DNA from: Bacteroidales bacterium
GTDB lineage: Bacteria; Bacteroidota; Bacteroidia; Bacteroidales; P3
Length of the DNA stretch: 50,655 nt
Direction of reading: 5' to 3'
NCBI GenBank assembly: GCA_017480225.1
Contig: JAFVBB010000011.1
Coordinates: 1 to 50,655, forward strand
The translations under genes and the position numbers were made by a program. This document shows positions 10,401 through 19,201 of the stretch, piece after piece; the first letter of the stretch is position 1, and each line of letters starts with the position of its first letter. The notes under the pieces were generated by a model. That model had not been told where the DNA came from, did not search any database, and saw only the letters and a program-made list of their open reading frames with translations.

Positions 10401-13400
10401 TCCCTGACTATGGAGCACCATGCCAACGCCAACCTCCTCGCACGAGGAGAATGTCACGGTGTCGTAGCCGTCTTCCCACGTGATGGCGGCATCAATCTCC
10501 GGGATGTTAACAGGTTGTACAGAGAACATCGCAATGGCGCCATTACAGCCCTCTATCACCTCTAACATGCGAATATTGGGCCGCTTGGCCGTGACAGTGC
10601 CGTTGCCAATTGGGTTGGGTAGCGCGGAGTTCTGCGCCTTGTACAAGGCAGATGCAGTTTTTTCGGAGTAGTAGGTACGGACACCGCTGGTGTAGGATGC
10701 ATCTAAGCTATAGTCGACTTGAACAACTATCGACGACATGCCATCCCATGCAAGCGGAGTTTCAAATGGGTGCTCAATCCAACTGTGGCTTGCCGACTTC
10801 TCGACAACAAAATGACTTGCCGTGTACACTACGTTTGTGACATTTTTCCAACTGCTTATCGAGGCAAACGAGGTGTCGCTTGTAAAGCCGACCGAGAGCG
10901 TATAGTTGTTGAGCGTCACGGAATTGCTGTTGCCGAGCACTGTGTCAAGGTAGAAAGAGACCGAGTTGATGAATCCAGGCCGCATTCCAGCTTGAAGCAG
11001 TTCGCTGGCCGTGTATATATACTGCTGGCGTGCATTCTTATAGTACGACTGATACGGCGAGGGATAACCGTTTGACTCGTTTGGCACCTGGTCTGTTCCG
11101 ATAGCATTGTCCAGCGTGTCGTTAACCAGCAGGCTCACACCTAAGCTGGTGGTCTCGTATATTATGTCTGTGATGTGGACGAAACCAGTGTCAATGGGGA
11201 TAAGGTCGCCGTTGTACCATACCGGGGAAACGCCGCTGGCGGCCGGGAACTGTATGGTGTCACGCGATCCATAGCCGGTCTCATGATCCGCAATGGCAGT
11301 TGGGGCATCTGGGGTGTACTTGGTATGTACCGTGCCTCCGATAGTGTCATTGCCATAAGCAAAGTCATCGACATTGTGGCTCACCCAAGCTGTGACTTCA
11401 ACAATCGAATCATGGCTGAACTTGAGGTCGAGTGTCTGAATGAAAGTATATAGCGTGTCTGCATTGGTGGGCAGGTCGGCATCAATATTCTCACTCACAA
11501 CCTGACTGCCTGCCATATAGTTCACCGTCATGCCATTCACCGTGTTGACACCATAGTTGGTAACCCTAATGGTAATCTCCTCATCTCCCATGTCACAGCC
11601 CCCCTCAGGCAGTATCAGCTCGTCAACCGAGAGATCAACGAGCGGCACCCCGACGGCATTTATTTTCACTTTGGCCACATCGCCCTCGCATCCCATGTCC
11701 TGATACATAATCCAGTCCTCGTCAGCTTGGCCAAGGTGCATCGGGAAGTCCTCACTCGAAAGTTCCCAGTCGTCGGCGTTACCATTGAAGGCCACACGAA
11801 TCATACCTGCCGTATTGTTCTTCATGCTTACACCGGAGCCTGACCATACATAGGAAGGGACCCCGAGGCTGGTCCATTTCACAGTCTGTGTGGAATTAGC
11901 TGTGACAACCGAGTTAACTGCCAAGGCATCTACTATTGCATTGTTGCTGATATAGACAAGACCGATATTTGAAGAGTAGCTCAACTGGGTAGGGCTGATG
12001 TCTGTGTGGAGAGTAACGGAACTGTCGGTAACAGCGCTGGCCGCAAACTGCATCACAAGGGTCTTTCCGGGCTCTATCTTTACATTGCCAAAGCGATATG
12101 CCTTATTGTTAAGGTTCGACGTCGGAGAAACCATCAGCAGCGTGTCCCCCTCCAAGTAGGCCGTAGCATCGCCGACATTGGTAATTTCAAGTGCCATGCG
12201 TCGGTTGTCACTAATCCATGAGGGCATCGGACTTGTCGGACCCGCAGCCGAGGCGGTCTTCGACATCTCCAACTGGGTAAACCGCAGCACTGGCAGTGAG
12301 CGTCGCTGGCGGATGTAGAACGTGGTGTCCTGCCTTATTTGGTCTGTAACAAATGTCTTGCCAGTCCAGAATGGCTCAGTGCTGGCCGAATCAAGATACC
12401 AGAACACTTTCGATTCAGTAAGTGGCGCGCCACTGTGATTGTACGTACTCCACTCGTCAAGGCCGTTGGTTACGGTTATCGTATCGATAGTTGCATAGTC
12501 AACCCATCTCTCTATCTCCGCGGGGGCTGCCGGATGGTAGCGACTGTACACGCGGAAGTTGACGGTATCGTTGGTCGGATTTGGGTCATCGGCAAATGAC
12601 GTCCAAAAACGGACAATATAGAGCGAGTCGTAGATGCCGTTTGGAGGCATATTGTATAGTGAGCCAGTGGAAATGTCAACTGTCCCTTCTGCATTGATCA
12701 CTTCGCTGATTTCCGCAGAATGCACCGTGCCTCCGTTCACCTGCCACGACAGCGTGAGCCTGTGTTCAGTTTCGGCAGTGTAGTCGTTAACGCCATCGTT
12801 CATCAACCTCACTTGCAACTCTACCTGTTCCGGCATCGAGCAGTTGTCTGCCTCAGGGTTGAGAAGCGCCAGCGGAGTGAAGTCGAAAGCAAGGGCAGAG
12901 AACTCGAATGCGCCAGGGCATGTGGAATCAATGCCACGCACGTTGCCGAACATGTCTTCCAACACAGTCGCGATGGGGACACCAAGCCCCATGAGCGAGC
13001 GCTTGAACGTCCGCAGATCCACAACGCCGGCATTGAGGAACACGGGATCCTCATTCACCGATGTAGTGTCGGCTGGTTCTGCCGTAATCCAGGCCGCCAT
13101 GCTCAGGCAGCTGGTACTCCCTCGACGGTTAAGTACAGACCCTTTCGAGTAATACACATTGTGATGAACCTTGTTTGTGGTGTCTGTGCCAGGCTGATAG
13201 TTCAGGGCATAGTTCACCTTGTCCATCGAGGCCACCATGTTGTTTACAAAGACGCTGTTGCTGATGCCGCTGCCTCCAAACGTGACGGCGGCCACGTTGC
13301 CGCGCGTCGGGCCATTGAGCTTTACTGAGTTGTACACCACATCGATGTACGAACCCTGTGCCACGTTCACCAGCGTGCGCATCAAACCCGCCGATCCGTC

Positions 13401-16196
13401 GTCGTCACCAACAATCATGTTGTTGGCAACCAGGACATGGTTGCCTTCCGAACCGTTTACATTGTTGAGGGCCAGTGCACTCGCTCCGTGCGAGGTGAAT
13501 ATCTTGTTGGCAACCAACCGCACATTGCCGTCAGTCGAATTGACAAGCATCACGGCATTTGCATTGCTCACCACATCGTACATCTCGTTGCCTTCCACGG
13601 TGGCATCGGTTATGTATTCCAGACGCAGGGCATTCTCATACTGGTTACGGAAAGTGCTGCCTCGCACAACGATGCCCACAGTCGGGTCGGTGGCCGAAGT
13701 GCCGCTGGCGTCAACGCCAACACGACCTCCCTCAAACAGGCAGCCGTCAACAGTCAGATTTCCTGCTGTGGTATGTATCATCGCGTTGATGCGCATGTCA
13801 GCCGAAGGATTGTCCAGACTGTCGGTGAATCGGCACTCCTCAAAGCGCATGTTCACACTCGAAGAGGCGTGCTCGACCATGTACATATTCGTCCCGTTCC
13901 TCCGCTCAAAGTCAAACCTGCGGAAGCGAATATTGTCCACATACTGCAAATCCACAGCAGCATACGATTGCGTCGAGTTAGTGTCGAAAACCACGACCGG
14001 CCGCAACAGGCTGTCCATGGATTCGAACACGATGTAATGCTCCTCACTCAGGCCGTTTACTGCCGGAATGGTGAATGGGGGATACTCACCAGGAGCCACC
14101 CTCACAATCAGACTGTCGTCGATACCGCAACGCTTGAGCGAGAAAAGGAACTCGTCTATATCGTTGTAGTCGGGCTTATCACCGCCGATGTTACGGACAC
14201 CATTGAGCGGGCCGTCGCAGATGATGAACGGCGTAGACATGGTGTCGTTGTTTGGCTCGTGGTCACGGAACTGGAATGCGCCGGAGGTCACAGTGTCCTC
14301 TACCCACACCTTGAGCACATGGAAGCCCGCCGGCATGTCTATCTCCTTGTCGGCAATCAGCACTTCTTGCTCTGCACCACCCGACAGGAAGCCGCTCCAG
14401 TCGTAGTAGCCGGTTGTCGTGTCGTCTATGCTGTACGATATTCTCACACCAGTAAGGTCGTTGGCTCCGAAGTTTTTAAGTCTGACGGTGATACTGCCGG
14501 GCCGCTGCGCCATTGCCAGGTCATAGTTTGGGTCAATCAGCTCGCTGATGCCGGCATCGTAGAGAAGGGGCATGTTTGCCTCCTCGTTGAAGAGGAATAT
14601 TGGTCTGTCGTTGAAGTTGCTGGTGGTGTTCATTCCCGACTCGGCAGTGAAGATGTCTGCGCCATAGAAAGCACTGATTTGATAGGTGCTGAGACTCTTC
14701 TTGCTGTTGGGGGTGTTGGTCATCTTCAACTGCAGGCCCTTGGGGTCGTCGTCGTTGTCGATGGTGATGAGCATCAGTATGTCATTGCCAGTGTAGTAGA
14801 ATGTGTCCTGCAACTGGAAATTGATGGTGTCGCCTGCGGTGGCGATGGGCAACGTGTATGAGTCGTCGTAGGCTATTGGCATGTAGTCTTTGTAGAAATC
14901 CCACACATAGACATTGGGGTCATGGGTGAAACTGGAAGGCACATTCTTCATCTTCACCTGCATACGCTTCATCTCTTGCGCCGAGTTGGAGCTGTTTTTC
15001 GCAATGAACTTGAATGAAGTGATTGCGCCAGGGCCATAGCCGAAGCCTCGCATTGTCGCCGAGTCGTAGAGTATCTCGCATCGCATGTCGGCACAGTCGG
15101 GGAACGGATAGGTGCCGGCACTGTTCGAGCCTGCATACACAGTCATGTTGGGCGGATTGTCGTTGTGCCGCTCAAAGCCTCGTATGTGGTGGTAGCTTAT
15201 CCAGGCGTCTCTTGCATTGGGGAAACTGGCCGCGTTGATGTTGTTGCTGTTGTCGCGCACCTCACAGCGGAAGCGCATCAGCGTGTCGTAGCCATAGAAG
15301 GGGATGAAACCCATGTAGCGGTTGGTGTAGCCTGCCACCGACTGCATCACTATGCGCTGCGGCGTGTCAGAGCTGCCGGGCAGATAGTCGATGTATATCG
15401 AGTCAGGGTTGAGACCCTGCGTCATGGTGGTCGTTGCATCCATGACAATGCGCGCGCCTCGGCTGTTTGGGTATTCGTCACAGTAGGGGTAGACCAGCAT
15501 GTTGATGCGCGGGCTGACCATCTGCTCAGCGCTGGCCGACACGCTGATGTTGTCAATCCACCACGCATAGCGATCCGGGTCGAGGGTGGTGGTGAGGTCG
15601 CGCTTCTTCAGCACAAACTTGATGATCAGCTTGCGCTGCTCGGTGGGGATGGTCGGGGTGATGACGTTGTTCAGGTTGAAGCGCTCGCTGCGCCACTGCG
15701 AGTTCTCCACGGTGGTGAAGTTTCGCCACGCGTCGTAGCTGTTCTCATTGAAGCAGAGCGTCTGCACAAATGCGCTGCTGTAAGTCTCGCCGGTCATGTC
15801 ATACTCGGTGGCGCCCATCGTCTTCCACTGGGCATCGGTCTGGTGCGCCAGCTTGTACTTGATCGTCGCAATCGTGTAGTCGCCACTCTTGTTCTTCTCC
15901 AGTATTGCCATGTGGTCGAAGCGCAGGGCGATGTAGCGCAACGAAGTGTTCTCCGTGAAGTCAAGGGTGTCGAGCACCATTTCCACGTCGCTGTCGCTCT
16001 GCTGCACCAGGTGTATGGACCTTGCGCCGCTGGTATAGAGCGTCGTTGAGTACTGCTCACCGGCGTCCGGACTGACAGTGAAGTTCGTCGCCTCGCCGCT
16101 TTCAAAGCTTTGGCTCAGCATCTGCACAATCTGTGCACGACCCACCAGGCTCCAAAGCATAAAAATGGCTCCCAAGAGTAAGGTTCTACTCTTCAT
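4437..16196 (-). CDS. Giant T9SS-exported surface protein (3,919 residues)
   Basis: A signal peptide (residues 1-22, cleaved after Arg-Ala-Gln) and a C-terminal type A sorting domain (about 3835-3919, beginning near QNRPNPF and ending in Met-Ile-Val-Lys) mark this as cargo of the type IX secretion system, to be released or anchored on the cell surface. Between them: a jelly-roll or lectin-like N-terminal domain (about 25-235, with WWIDNIS at its end); two right-handed parallel beta-helix regions (about 665-1050 and 2010-2400) rich in Asn and in 'N-x-I' ladders; a second MAM-like or adhesin-like domain near 3200-3390 (CAIDDFHIG); and at least ten CARDB-type Ig-like repeats, recognisable by 'DhAh…hxNxG' openings near 545, 1100, 1520, 1900, 2455, 2570, 2785, 3070, 3390, 3500, 3610 and 3715. 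It looks like a long fibre or adhesin, perhaps glycan-binding. No catalytic motif is visible. Confidence 0.92.
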   Translation of the reverse strand: MKSRTLLLGAIFMLWSLVGRAQIVQMLSQSFESGEATNFTVSPDAGEQYSTTLYTSGARSIHLVQQSDSDVEMVLDTLDFTENTSLRYIALRFDHMAILEKNKSGDYTIATIKYKLAHQTDAQWKTMGATEYDMTGETYSSAFVQTLCFNENSYDAWRNFTTVENSQWRSERFNLNNVITPTIPTEQRKLIIKFVLKKRDLTTTLDPDRYAWWIDNISVSASAEQMVSPRINMLVYPYCDEYPNSRGARIVMDATTTMTQGLNPDSIYIDYLPGSSDTPQRIVMQSVAGYTNRYMGFIPFYGYDTLMRFRCEVRDNSNNINAASFPNARDAWISYHHIRGFERHNDNPPNMTVYAGSNSAGTYPFPDCADMRCEILYDSATMRGFGYGPGAITSFKFIAKNSSNSAQEMKRMQVKMKNVPSSFTHDPNVYVWDFYKDYMPIAYDDSYTLPIATAGDTINFQLQDTFYYTGNDILMLITIDNDDDPKGLQLKMTNTPNSKKSLSTYQISAFYGADIFTAESGMNTTSNFNDRPIFLFNEEANMPLLYDAGISELIDPNYDLAMAQRPGSITVRLKNFGANDLTGVRISYSIDDTTTGYYDWSGFLSGGAEQEVLIADKEIDMPAGFHVLKVWVEDTVTSGAFQFRDHEPNNDTMSTPFIICDGPLNGVRNIGGDKPDYNDIDEFLFSLKRCGIDDSLIVRVAPGEYPPFTIPAVNGLSEEHYIVFESMDSLLRPVVVFDTNSTQSYAAVDLQYVDNIRFRRFDFERRNGTNMYMVEHASSSVNMRFEECRFTDSLDNPSADMRINAMIHTTAGNLTVDGCLFEGGRVGVDASGTSATDPTVGIVVRGSTFRNQYENALRLEYITDATVEGNEMYDVVSNANAVMLVNSTDGNVRLVANKIFTSHGASALALNNVNGSEGNHVLVANNMIVGDDDGSAGLMRTLVNVAQGSYIDVVYNSVKLNGPTRGNVAAVTFGGSGISNSVFVNNMVASMDKVNYALNYQPGTDTTNKVHHNVYYSKGSVLNRRGSTSCLSMAAWITAEPADTTSVNEDPVFLNAGVVDLRTFKRSLMGLGVPIATVLEDMFGNVRGIDSTCPGAFEFSALAFDFTPLALLNPEADNCSMPEQVELQVRLMNDGVNDYTAETEHRLTLSWQVNGGTVHSAEISEVINAEGTVDISTGSLYNMPPNGIYDSLYIVRFWTSFADDPNPTNDTVNFRVYSRYHPAAPAEIERWVDYATIDTITVTNGLDEWSTYNHSGAPLTESKVFWYLDSASTEPFWTGKTFVTDQIRQDTTFYIRQRRSLPVLRFTQLEMSKTASAAGPTSPMPSWISDNRRMALEITNVGDATAYLEGDTLLMVSPTSNLNNKAYRFGNVKIEPGKTLVMQFAASAVTDSSVTLHTDISPTQLSYSSNIGLVYISNNAIVDALAVNSVVTANSTQTVKWTSLGVPSYVWSGSGVSMKNNTAGMIRVAFNGNADDWELSSEDFPMHLGQADEDWIMYQDMGCEGDVAKVKINAVGVPLVDLSVDELILPEGGCDMGDEEITIRVTNYGVNTVNGMTVNYMAGSQVVSENIDADLPTNADTLYTFIQTLDLKFSHDSIVEVTAWVSHNVDDFAYGNDTIGGTVHTKYTPDAPTAIADHETGYGSRDTIQFPAASGVSPVWYNGDLIPIDTGFVHITDIIYETTSLGVSLLVNDTLDNAIGTDQVPNESNGYPSPYQSYYKNARQQYIYTASELLQAGMRPGFINSVSFYLDTVLGNSNSVTLNNYTLSVGFTSDTSFASISSWKNVTNVVYTASHFVVEKSASHSWIEHPFETPLAWDGMSSIVVQVDYSLDASYTSGVRTYYSEKTASALYKAQNSALPNPIGNGTVTAKRPNIRMLEVIEGCNGAIAMFSVQPVNIPEIDAAITWEDGYDTVTFSSCEEVGVGMVLHSQGTSSLEGVEVFYSLDGAEAVASTVGDEVSSGETLSVELFSQILKPGLHHVKAYISVEGDAVKSNDTIERNLVVRFCGGDYVVSQSQDADFATINGMLDTLHEVGILGSVVFHLPDNNYAEQAVIHEVFGSSAMNTITLKGDNDNTAITAATASASNYVVLLDSTHDVFIEGITMRSAPASGNFANVLVVDDSRNIHLNGVRLVAASSVINANASPLFLSGNVENISVTNSVMDSGYYAIRNAGTLKSVRIENNEITNFANYGVNLRNVEVANIEKNVIRSANSSNDRALTGVQVSSSTDSLSISKNQIYLIDATQGGKRGIQLNNVVATAINPARITNNMIGTHSTNSKGLNPTKSAGIWIDTASTYVNVYFNTVSIYATTVTNNSASDASYALHTGATTSHLEVMNNVLHNASYGYAYHMLDANNVVSSNNNVYFSSATNPFYIKDTPYGSLAALQAANSDDGQSLFEEPFFEAEDDLRLTIAAFIGKGQYNPDVPDDIFDTPRGQNPPPTVGAVQMFLEEHDIAILNVVAPYMASGNASPYIETDSVSVVVTFYNNGAVTENNVKWYAYVDGNMSDTRSADKVMNNFLPFETRTDTVKMPTPRGLVYDQTVLIFVECADDTVINNNSSSVEFYIKPAFNIAAKLVRTRSGCGLKKAPVSIQLKNEGMKPIPSGSQIKIGYGASVTSPANYTVSTMPSKVEQTVTLTAPLAVGDTLGYTFTQLANLYPTDSAIDIKVRVRGWAKYQYDLVVSNDTTATSSSYSPIKDSYFVPADPQGHDTTLAYGTWGKIWAEQANGLPVRWYRDTNATPFFTGSVWTNSPQYFHDSTYYLRSVSSKGCSSDFKAMTVSVGSLMQRDMACEAVLKPIGSRVYMENDTVRVRVANYGSQTQSNVPVVFELRRGNELIQKVSENIPASITSHQTYEYTFSTLLDIPTPTSAQTYTLRAYTNLSNDGARANDTVHTLHTFTSLSQDRYNNRDWTPDAEVSKFDITRLSFNSIDLDIPYLNRTVTDMANYDQPEYPVLHVRRGTTDSLLIQVTPNASVTQRFRCRTTVAVDLDRDGLFSHDTNGCDERLVDAEPFWNDSVFRAEITIPECASYGYMRMRVQVSGYDPSSTEGHVIDLLLFVDADAPSKDIAITQMVTPRDFRINDDSPTPIAFRLTNKGKDELTELKIYYRFEDDNFLDIINTADTIIDDITGDTIINDTTGYGVYLWTGSLPGGQSTVVTLPSRQFELGVTTLTIWHELENDADASNNMIEREYYRFHEIEVTLNDNFDDLDLWYAPRGYNEFSRNFWQHAKPNKNTLKGTHSGDLAWVTDATKTINTGVRGNVSYLYSPIIDNTSIRPDTIAFYMVRNLTGGSEMHIEFLNAKNQWQKLETDSSSSWYNDEELLAFSGSSGSFSDYTRYYTASTKARPDYRQGLQFRVVYTTPIGNNTSASYGDGCAIDDFHIGRGRRAVDVGVTNITYPDAPRFGRTYQPKVDVHNFGTDTIRNLQIGYIHYGAGLSKVSTLTCELPPDATQEFELLNAFEVTSDYPDSFYIVAFTINNSDLYIDNDTATRLLHIMPLNGDISAEELIEPTAKVVAGDTTVPVTLRLRNFGINPISSATACYSVNGKDLVCEYLDFEQLLGKPLESMEYYNYTFEHKLHATMGTMDIVSHLECDGNEYSHNDTVFKRINGIMAVTDLAATAIFIDESTLGEYHVAVEIENRGTRGANNFIVGYWINDDLTTLITEDYIRATPLPALNKGYYLFNYFTIHRPDNIKAMVYITGDNNRANDTTDVLGEPNIDIAVKRVIVEENAADDCRLFLEVVNVGNVPLVNRQFAIEAVVNGNTVSTLVNQRLEVGQTYTLPFSRRIPKSLQRTYVGTGRVSDIKEDTNSVNDMTSVVQVVNYVEGIQNVREAAFVLEQNRPNPFHGLTTVPFSLPVAADVHFFVVDALGHTLHQFERHFDAGDHTVTLNLEAYPAGVYYYGIEVDGIRQMRKMIVK

Positions 16197-16285
16197 ATTG
16201 CGCTTCCTTTTGTTTCTGTACTACAGTGTGTTGGGTTATATATATCAACCATTTGCCCCTCCTTTTGGGGGCAAATTCCCGATTA

Positions 16286-16315
16286 CAAAGATACGCAAAT
16301 TATCCAATATGCAAC
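16286..16315 (-). promoter_or_regulatory. Predicted promoter of the giant surface protein gene
   Basis: On the minus strand TATCTTTG (16286-16293) follows a GTTG (16312-16315) with an 18-base gap. The -7 box is a perfect consensus match and the -33 box a partial one. The transcript would start about 80 bases before the ATG at 16196. Confidence 0.6.
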
Positions 16316-16383
16316 CCACAACTGTGTTAAAAAAGATTAAATACACAGTGTTTGCAGACATACAAACACCACATTGCCAGCAA

Positions 16384-16416
16384 GAAAAGACCGCCCTCCA
16401 TGCAGGAGGACGGCCT
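16384..16416 (-). terminator. Intrinsic terminator behind rlmB
   Basis: On the minus strand a GC-rich stem (GGCCGTCCTCC pairing with GGAGGGCGGTC, with one G-U pair) and a five-base loop are followed by TTTTCTT. It lies about 30 bases after the rlmB stop and closes the hutI operon. Confidence 0.8.
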
Positions 16417-16443
16417 TGTGCACGTCACTATCGGAAGGGCGAC

Positions 16444-17169
16444 TCAGCGGCGGCGCTGCTCCAGAGCTTCGTAGAGCATCACACCAGCCGCAACACTCAC
16501 ATTGAGCGACGCCACGCTTCCCGCCATCGGCAGGCTGGCCCGCGTGTCGCACAGGCGCAGGAGTTCGGGGCTTATGCCGTTCTCCTCGTTGCCCATAATG
16601 AGCAACGTGGGCTGGCGGAAGTCAACATCCCTGTAGTGCACACTTCCCTTCTCGGTCGAGGCCACCACCTGGAAACCACTCTGCCTGGCCAGGTTTATCA
16701 CCGTCTTTAGGTTTTTCTCCCTGCACACAGGCAGCCGCAGCAATGCCCCGCTGCTGGTCTTTATTGCATCGTCGTTCATGGCCGCGCTGCCATGGTCGGG
16801 CACAATCAGGGCGTCCACACCCGTGCATTCGGCGGTGCGTGCTATGGCTCCCATGTTGCGCACGTCGGTTATGTGGTCGAGCAGCAGCACCAACGGCCTC
16901 TCTCCAAAGCCTTCAAGCATGTCTATGAAGCTGTGGTAGCGCACGGCGGCTATCGTGGCGACCACCCCCTGGTGGTTGCCGTCGGCCAGTTTGTTAAGCT
17001 TCTCGGCCGGCACATACTGGAACGGGATGCCGCGCTCGGCCAGTTTGCCCTTAAGCTCACCCAGCAGCTGTCCGCCAGCGCCGTTCTGTATCATCACGCG
17101 CTCCACCTGCAGGCCGCCGTCCACGGCCTCCATCACAGGGCGGAGCCCATACACTGTCTGTTGTTTCAT
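16444..17169 (-). CDS. rlmB: 23S rRNA 2'-O-ribose methyltransferase, RlmB type (TrmH/SpoU family)
   Basis: 241 residues, the usual RlmB length. The N-terminal substrate-binding domain (about 1-75, starting with [10 protein letters not shown]) is followed by a SpoU knot domain. The three SPOUT motifs are visible: [13 protein letters not shown] near residue 100 (with the conserved Asn and Arg), MGNEENGIS near 195 and SLNVSVAAG near 220. RlmB methylates the ribose of G2251 (E. coli numbering) in the peptidyl-transferase loop of 23S rRNA, using S-adenosylmethionine. Its ATG overlaps the stop of the preceding ABC ATPase gene by four bases (ATGA), and a terminator follows, so it is the last gene of the hutI operon. 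A related tRNA-modifying TrmH paralogue is the main alternative, but the short N-terminal domain favours RlmB. Confidence 0.88.
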   Translation of the reverse strand: MKQQTVYGLRPVMEAVDGGLQVERVMIQNGAGGQLLGELKGKLAERGIPFQYVPAEKLNKLADGNHQGVVATIAAVRYHSFIDMLEGFGERPLVLLLDHITDVRNMGAIARTAECTGVDALIVPDHGSAAMNDDAIKTSSGALLRLPVCREKNLKTVINLARQSGFQVVASTEKGSVHYRDVDFRQPTLLIMGNEENGISPELLRLCDTRASLPMAGSVASLNVSVAAGVMLYEALEQRRR

Positions 17170-17819
17170 TGGTCGTTGCGTCCGTCTTTGATTGTTATTT
17201 TTCGGTCGGCCATCTCGGCCAGTTCCTCGTTGTGGGTCACGATTATGAAGGTCTGCCCCAGCTCGTCGCGGAGGCTGAAGAAGAGGTCGTGAAGGCTGCG
17301 CGCGTGCTGCGAGTCGAGGTTGCCGCTGGGCTCGTCGGCGAGCACCACCATGGGGCTGTTCACCAGCGCCCTGGCCACCGCCACCCGCTGAGCCTCGCCA
17401 CCGCTGAGCGCTGCCGGCTTGTGGCTGGCGCGCCCGGTCAGGTTCAGCCTCTCCAGCAGGCTCATGGCACGCTGTCGTGCGGCCTCGCTCTTCTCTCCCG
17501 CAATCAGCGCCGGCAGCATGACGTTCTCCACCGCCGTGAACTCGGGCAGCAGATGGTGCGCCTGGAAGACAAACCCGATACTGCGGTTGCGGAAGGCGGC
17601 CAGCTCGCGCTCGCGCAGCGTGGTGACGTCTACGCCGTCGTAAAGCAGCGAGCCGCTGTCGGGGCGGTCGAGTGTGCCGAGGATCTGCAGCAGCGTCGTC
17701 TTGCCAGCCCCCGACGCGCCCACCACCGACACCACCTCTCCCCTCTCCACGCGCAGCGTCACATCGCGCAGCACGCGCAGCTTGCCGTAGCTTTTGTTGA
17801 TGTTGGTCGCGGCTATCAT
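17166..17819 (-). CDS. ABC transporter ATP-binding protein, LolD/MacB-like
   Basis: 217 residues from the ATG at 17819; another ATG lies two codons upstream at 17825. I prefer 17819 because it gives the four-base ATGA overlap with hutI, the same junction as at the other end of this gene. All ATPase motifs are present: Walker A GASGAGKT (about residues 34-41), Q-loop, the ABC signature [15 protein letters not shown], Walker [13 protein letters not shown] and the H-loop histidine in IIVTHN. The size, and the PSGNLD Walker B typical of the LolD/MacB/FtsE group, indicate an ATPase that powers lipoprotein release or a mechanotransmission pump. No permease gene is adjacent, so its membrane partner must be encoded elsewhere. 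It is probably the LolD of a LolCDE-type exporter, but this is inference from family and size. Confidence 0.85.
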   Translation of the reverse strand: MIAATNINKSYGKLRVLRDVTLRVERGEVVSVVGASGAGKTTLLQILGTLDRPDSGSLLYDGVDVTTLRERELAAFRNRSIGFVFQAHHLLPEFTAVENVMLPALIAGEKSEAARQRAMSLLERLNLTGRASHKPAALSGGEAQRVAVARALVNSPMVVLADEPSGNLDSQHARSLHDLFFSLRDELGQTFIIVTHNEELAEMADRKITIKDGRNDQ

Positions 17820-19066
17820 TGCCATGTGGTTTCGCGGCCGTTGAGGAACACGCGGCTCACCTTGTTCTCGCCGTAGGCATAGGGCAGGTACTCGTAGCTC
17901 GGAATGGGCTTCGTGATGTAGAAGTTGGCCGTCTTCCCCACCGCTATCGTGCCCAGCGTGTTGCTCACTCCCATGGCGTAGGCCGAGTTGAGCGTCACGG
18001 CGTTGATGGCCTCCTCGGGCAGCATCCTGTAGTTTATGCAGGCCATCGACAGGATGAGCTGCATGTTTGGCGAGGGCGACGAGCCGGGGTTGCAGTCGCT
18101 GGCCATGGCCACACCCAGCCCGGCATCAATCATCTTGCGCACAGGGGCGTGCCGCATGTTGAGGAAGAAGGCGGCGCCGGGCAGCACAGTGGGCATGGTC
18201 TCCGAGCCGAGCAGCGCCTCTATCTCGGCGTCGCCGGTGAACTCCAGGTGGTCGCACGAGAGGGCGTTGTGCCTGACGGCGCACTGTATGCCGCCGCTGC
18301 AGGCCAGCTCGTTGGCGTGTATCTTGGCCCGGAGGCCATACTTCGCGGCCGCGTCGAGCATACGGTCGGTCTCCTCCACGGTGAAGAATCCCTCGTCGCA
18401 GAAGACGTCCACGAAGTCGGCCAACCCCTCCTGCGCGGCGCGCGGTATCATGTCGCGCACCACCATGTCGACATATTCGCCCTGCCGGCCGCGGTATTCC
18501 ATCGGCACCCCGTGCGCGCCGAGCAGCGTGGCCTTGATGGTGAGCGGCGAGGACTCCTTGAGCCTGCGTATCACGCGCAGCATCTTCATCTCTGCCTCCA
18601 CGGTCATGCCGTAGCCGCTCTTTATCTCCACCGCGCCGCTGCCGAAGCCTATCATCTGCCCCAATCGGCGCATGGCGTCGCGGTAGAGGTCGTCCTCCGA
18701 GGCCTCCTGCACCCGCTTGGCGCTGTTCAGGATGCCGCCGCCGCGACGGGCTATCTCCTCGTAGCTGAGGCCTCTGATCTTGTCGCAGTACTCAATCTCG
18801 CGGCTGCCCGCATACACCAGGTGGGTGTGCGAGTCGCAGAAGCTGGGCAGCACCATGCCTCCGCGTGCGTCGACCTCAAGGTCGCAGCGGCCGTCCTCCT
18901 CGTCGAGCCCGCCCATCGGGCCGAATGCGGCTATCTTTCCGTCCTCCACCAGCAGGTAAGCGTCCTTTACGGTCTCCAGACTTGCCATCTCCTTGCCCAT
19001 GGCGCGAGGCTTCGGCCGGTGCTCCACGTTCACCAGCTCGGCTATGTTCTTGATTATGGTTCGCAT
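17816..19066 (-). CDS. hutI: Imidazolonepropionase
   Basis: 416 residues. HutI opens the ring of 4-imidazolone-5-propanoate to N-formimino-L-glutamate, the third step of histidine degradation. The amidohydrolase metal motif is visible as [16 protein letters not shown] (two histidines of the zinc/iron site, near residue 80), together with KSGYGM near 150, a further metal or substrate histidine in KIHANEL near 245, and the aspartate in [11 protein letters not shown] near 320. Length and order match the bacterial HutI family. No hutH, hutU or formiminotransferase gene is in the window, so the pathway is split in this genome. It overlaps the LolD-like gene by four bases and is the first gene of that operon. 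The annotation is firm; the reason for the operon partners is not clear. Confidence 0.94.
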   Translation of the reverse strand: MRTIIKNIAELVNVEHRPKPRAMGKEMASLETVKDAYLLVEDGKIAAFGPMGGLDEEDGRCDLEVDARGGMVLPSFCDSHTHLVYAGSREIEYCDKIRGLSYEEIARRGGGILNSAKRVQEASEDDLYRDAMRRLGQMIGFGSGAVEIKSGYGMTVEAEMKMLRVIRRLKESSPLTIKATLLGAHGVPMEYRGRQGEYVDMVVRDMIPRAAQEGLADFVDVFCDEGFFTVEETDRMLDAAAKYGLRAKIHANELACSGGIQCAVRHNALSCDHLEFTGDAEIEALLGSETMPTVLPGAAFFLNMRHAPVRKMIDAGLGVAMASDCNPGSSPSPNMQLILSMACINYRMLPEEAINAVTLNSAYAMGVSNTLGTIAVGKTANFYITKPIPSYEYLPYAYGENKVSRVFLNGRETTWQ

Positions 19067-19134
19067 TGTTCTTGTGTTTGTTGAAGCTTTGCATCTGTCA
19101 ACGCGGCGCGCGACCCTTTTATTGTGCCGCCACC

Positions 19135-19173
19135 GACAAAAGAAAGGCGGCCGGCATCAATGCCCCGGCCGCC
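19135..19173 (-). terminator. Intrinsic terminator behind rpmF
   Basis: Perfect nine-base stem (GGCGGCCGG with CCGGCCGCC, 19146-19154 and 19165-19173) with a ten-base loop. On the minus strand the stem is followed by TTTCTTTTG. It separates the yceD-rpmF unit from hutI. Confidence 0.85.
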
Positions 19174-19201
19174 CTTGCTCTTTCTGCGCACAAGCGGGTG
19201 C

